Part shown: piece by piece, positions 59,359 to 64,000 of the stretch
How the letters are laid out: the number at the start of each line of letters is the position of its first letter
Numbering within the stretch: the stretch's first letter is position 1
Assembly (NCBI RefSeq): GCF_000765145.1
Contig: NZ_JMGA01000022.1
Span: forward strand, 89,576 to 153,575
Length of the DNA: 64,000 bases
Source of the DNA: Desulfosporosinus sp. HMP52
Lineage (GTDB): Bacteria; Bacillota; Desulfitobacteriia; Desulfitobacteriales; Desulfitobacteriaceae
Direction: 5' to 3'
Program-made: the position numbers and the translations under genes
The notes under the pieces: generated by a model
Database searches by the model: none
The model's input: the letters and a program-made list of their open reading frames with translations, nothing else
What the model was told of the DNA's origin: nothing

Positions 59359-60126
59359 ATGATTCTTTTATTTGATGTGGGTAATACAAATATTGTGTTG
59401 GGAGTCTATGATGAAAGGACATTAACTAATCACTGGAGAGTGTCCACAGATAAGTCCCGAACTATGGATGAATACGCAGTGGTTATTAAAAATTTATTTG
59501 ATTTAAGTGGGCTGAGTTTTGAAGTAATTGATGCAGTTGTGATTTCATCAGTAGTTCCTCCGGTTATGCCAACGTTGGAAGCCCTGGCGCGAAAATACTT
59601 TGGAGTAGAACCTCTGGTTGTAGGGCCGGGTGTTAAAACCGGAATGCCTATTATTTATGACAACCCGAGAGAGGTCGGTGCTGATCGCATTGTGAATGCG
59701 GTGGCTGCATATACTAAATATGGCGGCCCCCTAGTCATTGTGGATTTTGGCACTGCAACAACATTTTGCGTAATATCGAAACGGGGAGAGTATTTAGGTG
59801 GGGCAATTGCGCCGGGAATTGGAATCTCGACAGAAGCTCTGTTTCAGAGGGCTTCGAAATTGCCCCGAATTGAGTTGGTTAGACCTACGTCAGTCATTGC
59901 CAAGAATACAGTAGCAGGGATGCAATCCGGAATATACTATGGATTCACCGGTCAAGTGGATGGAATCATTAAACGTATGAAAGGTGAACTAGGGCCTGAG
60001 ACCAAAGTGATTGCCACAGGGGGATTAGCAAAAATGATTTCTCAAGAGTCAGAAATGATCCAAAAAGTAGATCCTTTTCTAACTCTTGAGGGGCTGTTAC
60101 TAATCTACGAGCGTAACAGGAAATAG
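59359..60126 (+). CDS. coaX: Type III pantothenate kinase
   Basis: First step of CoA synthesis from pantothenate; 255 residues. [16 protein letters not shown] (P-loop), [37 protein letters not shown] and [11 protein letters not shown]. Type III kinases are insensitive to CoA feedback. The same region encodes panC-panD, so pantothenate use and synthesis are close. RBS AAAAGGAGAGG. Confidence 0.95.
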   Translation: MILLFDVGNTNIVLGVYDERTLTNHWRVSTDKSRTMDEYAVVIKNLFDLSGLSFEVIDAVVISSVVPPVMPTLEALARKYFGVEPLVVGPGVKTGMPIIYDNPREVGADRIVNAVAAYTKYGGPLVIVDFGTATTFCVISKRGEYLGGAIAPGIGISTEALFQRASKLPRIELVRPTSVIAKNTVAGMQSGIYYGFTGQVDGIIKRMKGELGPETKVIATGGLAKMISQESEMIQKVDPFLTLEGLLLIYERNRK

Positions 60127-60146
60127 TAACTAAGAGGAATAATAAT

Positions 60147-61103
60147 ATGAAGTTAGGACATTATGAACTTGGAGTCCCGGTGTTTATGGCACCTTTGGCT
60201 GGGGTAACAGATAAAGCGTTTCGAGAAACAGTGCGTTCGGTGGGCGGAGATTATGTATGGACTGAAATGATAAGTGATAAGGCACTGACTTATCAAAACT
60301 CGAGAACTTTGCAGATGCTGGACTTAAGTGGCGAAGGGGAGCCCAGGATTGTACAGTTATTCGGCAATGATCCCGAGACAATGGCTCAAGCAGCTGAATT
60401 GGCCGTAACGTGCAATGCTAATATTATTGATATCAACATGGGATGCCCTGCTCCAAAAATTATCAAAAATGGTGAGGGATCGGCATTACTAAAGGATCTT
60501 CCCCGTGCTCAGGCAATTGCTTCAGCGGTAGTCCGCTCAGTAAATATACCTGTAACAGTAAAGATACGCCTTGGTTGGAATGATAGGGAAATAGTGGCGC
60601 TTGAATTGGCCAAAGGTCTAGAGTCAGTTGGTGTTCAGATGATAACCGTTCATGCAAGAACCCGCGAACAGTTTTATTCTGGGCATGCCGACTGGGAATG
60701 GATTCGACGAGTAAAAAAGGCAGTCAGTATTCCGGTGATTGGCAATGGGGATGTATTAATGCCTGAAGATGCCGGTAGATTGATTGAGCAAACCGAATGT
60801 GATGGGGTAATGATCGGACGCGGAGCATTAGGAAATCCCTGGCTCATACCGCGCACCCAATTTTTTTTGAAACATGGGCAAATATTACCGGAGCCTTCCA
60901 TTGAAGAGCGTATACAGGTTGCCTTAAAACATTTTGAACGTGTGCTGCATTATAAGGGTGAAAGAATCGGTCTTAACGAAATGAGAAAACATGCTGTGTG
61001 GTATATCAAAGGAATTAGCAAGGCTGCAAAAGTTCGTGATGAGATAATGCAAACCAGATCCGTCGAAGAAATGCAAGCAGTCTTAACTAGGGTTTCTGGG
61101 TGA
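60147..61103 (+). CDS. dusB: tRNA-dihydrouridine synthase
   Basis: FMN enzyme that reduces specific uridines in tRNA; 318 residues. PVFMAPLAGVTDKAFR, EMISDKALTYQN, IVQLFGNDPETMAQAA, DINMGCPAPKI with the catalytic Cys, VKIRLGW, HARTREQFYSGHADW and GVMIGRGALGNPWL. It stands before greA-lysS, as dusB does in Bacillus before lysS. Confidence 0.95.
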   Translation: MKLGHYELGVPVFMAPLAGVTDKAFRETVRSVGGDYVWTEMISDKALTYQNSRTLQMLDLSGEGEPRIVQLFGNDPETMAQAAELAVTCNANIIDINMGCPAPKIIKNGEGSALLKDLPRAQAIASAVVRSVNIPVTVKIRLGWNDREIVALELAKGLESVGVQMITVHARTREQFYSGHADWEWIRRVKKAVSIPVIGNGDVLMPEDAGRLIEQTECDGVMIGRGALGNPWLIPRTQFFLKHGQILPEPSIEERIQVALKHFERVLHYKGERIGLNEMRKHAVWYIKGISKAAKVRDEIMQTRSVEEMQAVLTRVSG

Positions 61104-61171
61104 CACTGGATATCTTGCCGAAATAATAAATAATTTGACAAGATGCCTTGTTAACGTTCAGAGGTGCGTCC

Positions 61172-61200
61172 TTGACAATAATTTGCCAGGTCCTTATAAT
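61172..61200 (+). promoter_or_regulatory. Consensus sigma-A promoter of greA
   Basis: TTGACA at 61172-61177, exactly 17 bases, TATAAT at 61195-61200: full consensus. It leaves an untranslated leader of about 130 bases. Confidence 0.85.
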
Positions 61201-61206
61201 AACGAG

Positions 61207-61335
61207 TAATGCAAATGAGGAATTTTTTAAGGAGTTCCTATATTAAAGGAATTACGCATATAAGGTTCTTAAAACGCTCGGTACAGTCAGTATAGAAGCG
61301 TAATGCGTAGGACGAGAAAAGGGAGCGAGGAAAAT
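61207..61335 (+). promoter_or_regulatory. Structured leader of greA with alternative pairings
   Basis: ATTACGCAT at 61251-61259 can pair with GCGTAAT (61298-61304) or, by its other half, with ATGCGTA (61303-61309); these two partners overlap so only one can form. AGTTCC/GGAATT just ahead makes a smaller hairpin that competes with the same area. No T run is present, so if regulatory it would act on translation. Confidence 0.4.
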
Positions 61336-61806
61336 ATGGCTGAAAAAGAAGTTATTCTAACATTAGAAGGCCTCAAGAAGCTTGAGGAGGAGTTGGAACT
61401 ATCTAAAACTGTGAAGCGGCGGGAAGTTGCCGTGCGCATTAAGCAGGCCATTGACTTTGGAGATATCAGTGAAAACTCTGAGTATGACGATGCTAAAAAC
61501 GATCAGGCCTTTATCGAAGGTCGGATAATCACTCTTGAAAAGATGCTCAGAAATGCGCGAATTATTGATGAACTTGAAGGAACTGATGTTGTGGCGGTAG
61601 GTACAAAAGTACGCCTCAAAGACTTAGACTACGGTGATGAAGAAGAATATTTTATTGTCGGTTCAGCTGAGGCTGACCCGGGTACTAATAAAATTTCCAA
61701 TGAATCTCCTGTCGGAAAAGCAGTCTTAGGTCAAACTAAAGGTTCTGTAGTCGAAGTAAATGTTCCAGCAGGTATTTTACACTATCAAATTCTTGATATT
61801 AAATAG
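61336..61806 (+). CDS. greA: Transcription elongation factor GreA
   Basis: Rescues backtracked RNA polymerase by stimulating transcript cleavage; 156 residues. N-terminal coiled coil (residues 5-75) with [20 protein letters not shown] at its tip, C-terminal FKBP-like domain with [22 protein letters not shown] 61336 follows GGGAGCGAGG; an upstream GTG-type frame start at 61303 is not family-like. It has a perfect promoter and own terminator. Confidence 0.96.
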   Translation: MAEKEVILTLEGLKKLEEELELSKTVKRREVAVRIKQAIDFGDISENSEYDDAKNDQAFIEGRIITLEKMLRNARIIDELEGTDVVAVGTKVRLKDLDYGDEEEYFIVGSAEADPGTNKISNESPVGKAVLGQTKGSVVEVNVPAGILHYQILDIK

Positions 61807-61855
61807 ACTTTAACATTCAAAGATTTGAAATTGTGTAGACACATTAGCTTTAGAG

Positions 61856-61915
61856 AGTGCAGTGTTTCTGTGACTGGTTTGGTTTAGCCACGCACAGATG
61901 CTGCACTTTGTTTAT
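61856..61915 (+). terminator. Probable terminator of greA
   Basis: AGTGCAG (61856-61862) pairs with CTGCACT (61901-61907), CTGTG with CACAG inside, and GG/CC caps it; TTGTTTATT follows. The remaining 61916-62055 is AT-rich, has no T-box and nothing else I can assign. Confidence 0.6.
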
Positions 61916-62031
61916 TGATCTCGTTAATCCAAAATATGGAATATGGTCTTTGTTGAGCAAACGGTATTTTAATTTTAAGATTATATCTAAACTTGTTTAT
62001 TGCAGTCTTAGTTTGGTAAAATTGGTAATAG

Positions 62032-63546
<1,515 letters not shown>

Positions 63547-63551
63547 TAGTG

Positions 63552-63590
63552 CAAAGCCGCTCCATTTAAAGGGCGGCTTTGTATATTTTA
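63552..63590 (+). terminator. Terminator of lysS
   Basis: CAAAGCCGC (63552-63560), 12-base loop, GCGGCTTTG (63573-63581), then TATATTTTA. Nine perfect pairs. Confidence 0.85.
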
Positions 63591-63784
63591 ATCGCACAAA
63601 CGTCTAACATTTTTACTAACAAATAATAAGGTTTATGGAAATTAAGCATCGAAAAAGAATTTATTAAAAATGAAAAACTAGAGATATATTGAGTATAATG
63701 GAGCAAAGATGTAATTATTAAAGTAAATATGGTTATAATAGCACCTGAGGGAGTTTGAGTAGGGGGATATTCATATGGTATAGT

Positions 63785-63810
63785 ACTATTTGTTCGCTCG
63801 ACAAAATAGT
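63785..63810. repeat. Imperfect inverted repeat before the rRNA promoter
   Basis: ACTATTTGTTCG, CT, CGACAAAATAGT pair at ten of twelve positions. CTCGACAAA inside equals a Spo0A-box-like site at eight of nine positions. The rest of 63591-63858 is AT-rich with no frame I can support. Confidence 0.3.
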
Positions 63811-63858
63811 TGTAAAGCGAAAGGCGAAAAAGGTTATTGAAAAGACATCAAAAATGTC

Positions 63859-63887
63859 TTGACAATGTAAGGCTAAAATGCTACTAT
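63859..63887 (+). promoter_or_regulatory. rRNA operon promoter
   Basis: TTGACA at 63859-63864, 17 bases, TACTAT at 63882-63887. Downstream leader elements confirm its use for an rRNA operon. Confidence 0.8.
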
Positions 63888-64000
63888 GTAATTCCGGTCA
63901 TTGATTTCTAACAAACAAATTGAAATCATTGACACCATGGTCTTTGAAAACTAAACAACAAGGACAGCCAATGAGAGAGACTCGCAAGAGTTTCAAAATA
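63888..64000 (+). other. Leader of an rRNA operon (16S gene begins beyond the window)
   Basis: GTCTTTGAAAACTAAACAAC at 63940-63959 is the hallmark leader sequence before Firmicute 16S genes (TCTTTGAAAACTGAACAA type), part of the antitermination region. TGATTTC (63902-63908) and GAAATCA (63922-63928) form a processing-type stem ahead of it, and CTCGCAAGAG a small hairpin after it. No mature 16S sequence is inside the window. Confidence 0.8.

Noticed and set aside
61135..61140. A second TTGACA upstream of greA as an additional promoter.
   Set aside because: No -10-like hexamer lies 16-18 bases downstream; the perfect promoter at 61172-61200 explains transcription.

Overview
The window reads as the origin-proximal core of an anaerobic, endospore-forming Firmicute of the Peptococcaceae/Desulfitobacteriaceae type; Desulfosporosinus or Desulfitobacterium is my best guess. 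The reasons are gene order and content. The order closely follows the yaa-yab-yac arm beside oriC in Bacillus (gin-yaaO-holB-ricT-yabA-rsmI-abrB-metG-tatD-yabE-rnmV-rsmA-yabG ... spoVG-glmU-prs-pth-fin-mfd-spoVT-mazG-rqcP-yabP-yabQ-divIC-yabR-spoIIE-tilS-ftsH ... folPBK-dusB-greA-lysS-rrn). Clostridial or anaerobe traits include fhs, a second 3D-domain protein, a cyanophycin gene pair and DUF881 proteins. Nearly all genes lie on the plus strand, pointing away from a presumed origin to the left. Base composition looks even, and I see no integrase, transposase, CRISPR array, phage gene or tRNA.

Layout. 1-6.2 kb: the end of a gerB/gerC germination receptor operon, the sigma-G inhibitor gin, then yaaO, holB, ricT, yabA and rsmI. 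6.2-15.4 kb: abrB on the minus strand, metG-tatD, two tandem 3D-domain wall proteins, cwlD, a family 18 glycosidase lipoprotein, rnmV and rsmA. 15.5-22.1 kb: a less conserved stretch with an unknown membrane-anchored protein, a glycosyltransferase, the sporulation protease yabG, a tiny L,D-transpeptidase and cphB-cphA. 22.3-29.4 kb: ispE, a GntR regulator, purR, spoVG, glmU-prs, a PRC-barrel protein (minus), pth and fin. 29.5-42 kb: mfd, prsA, spoVT, mazG, hup, rqcP, yabP-yabQ, a sigma-like HTH protein, divIC, yabR and spoIIE. 42.2-50.3 kb: a divergent fhs, tilS, ftsH, ndk, two DUF881 proteins and an HD protein. 50.3-63.6 kb: cofactor and informational genes (folPBK, a panG candidate with panC-panD, nadABC, birA, coaX, dusB, greA, lysS). 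The last 150 bases hold the promoter and leader of an rRNA operon whose 16S gene starts beyond the window.

How it fits together. Much of the window is sporulation machinery: SpoIIE (sigma-F activation), Fin (sigma-F to sigma-G switch), Gin (sigma-G inhibitor), SpoVT, SpoVG, YabP/YabQ, YabG, CwlD and GerC. I found sigma-specific promoter matches in front of several of them: sigma-H for spoVG, sigma-F for fin, sigma-G for spoVT, and an unusual 21-bp-spaced sigma-A promoter for spoIIE. The vitamin block is compact: folate, pantothenate plus a type III pantothenate kinase for CoA, NAD and biotin ligation, with a structured RNA in front of the pan genes. No wholly new multi-gene system is evident. 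The best leads are the probable pan RNA with a PanG-type reductase, the cyanophycin pair, a divergent formate-tetrahydrofolate ligase with a palindromic upstream site, a cysteine-bearing SpoVT, a possible small RNA after spoVT, and a greA leader with mutually exclusive pairings.
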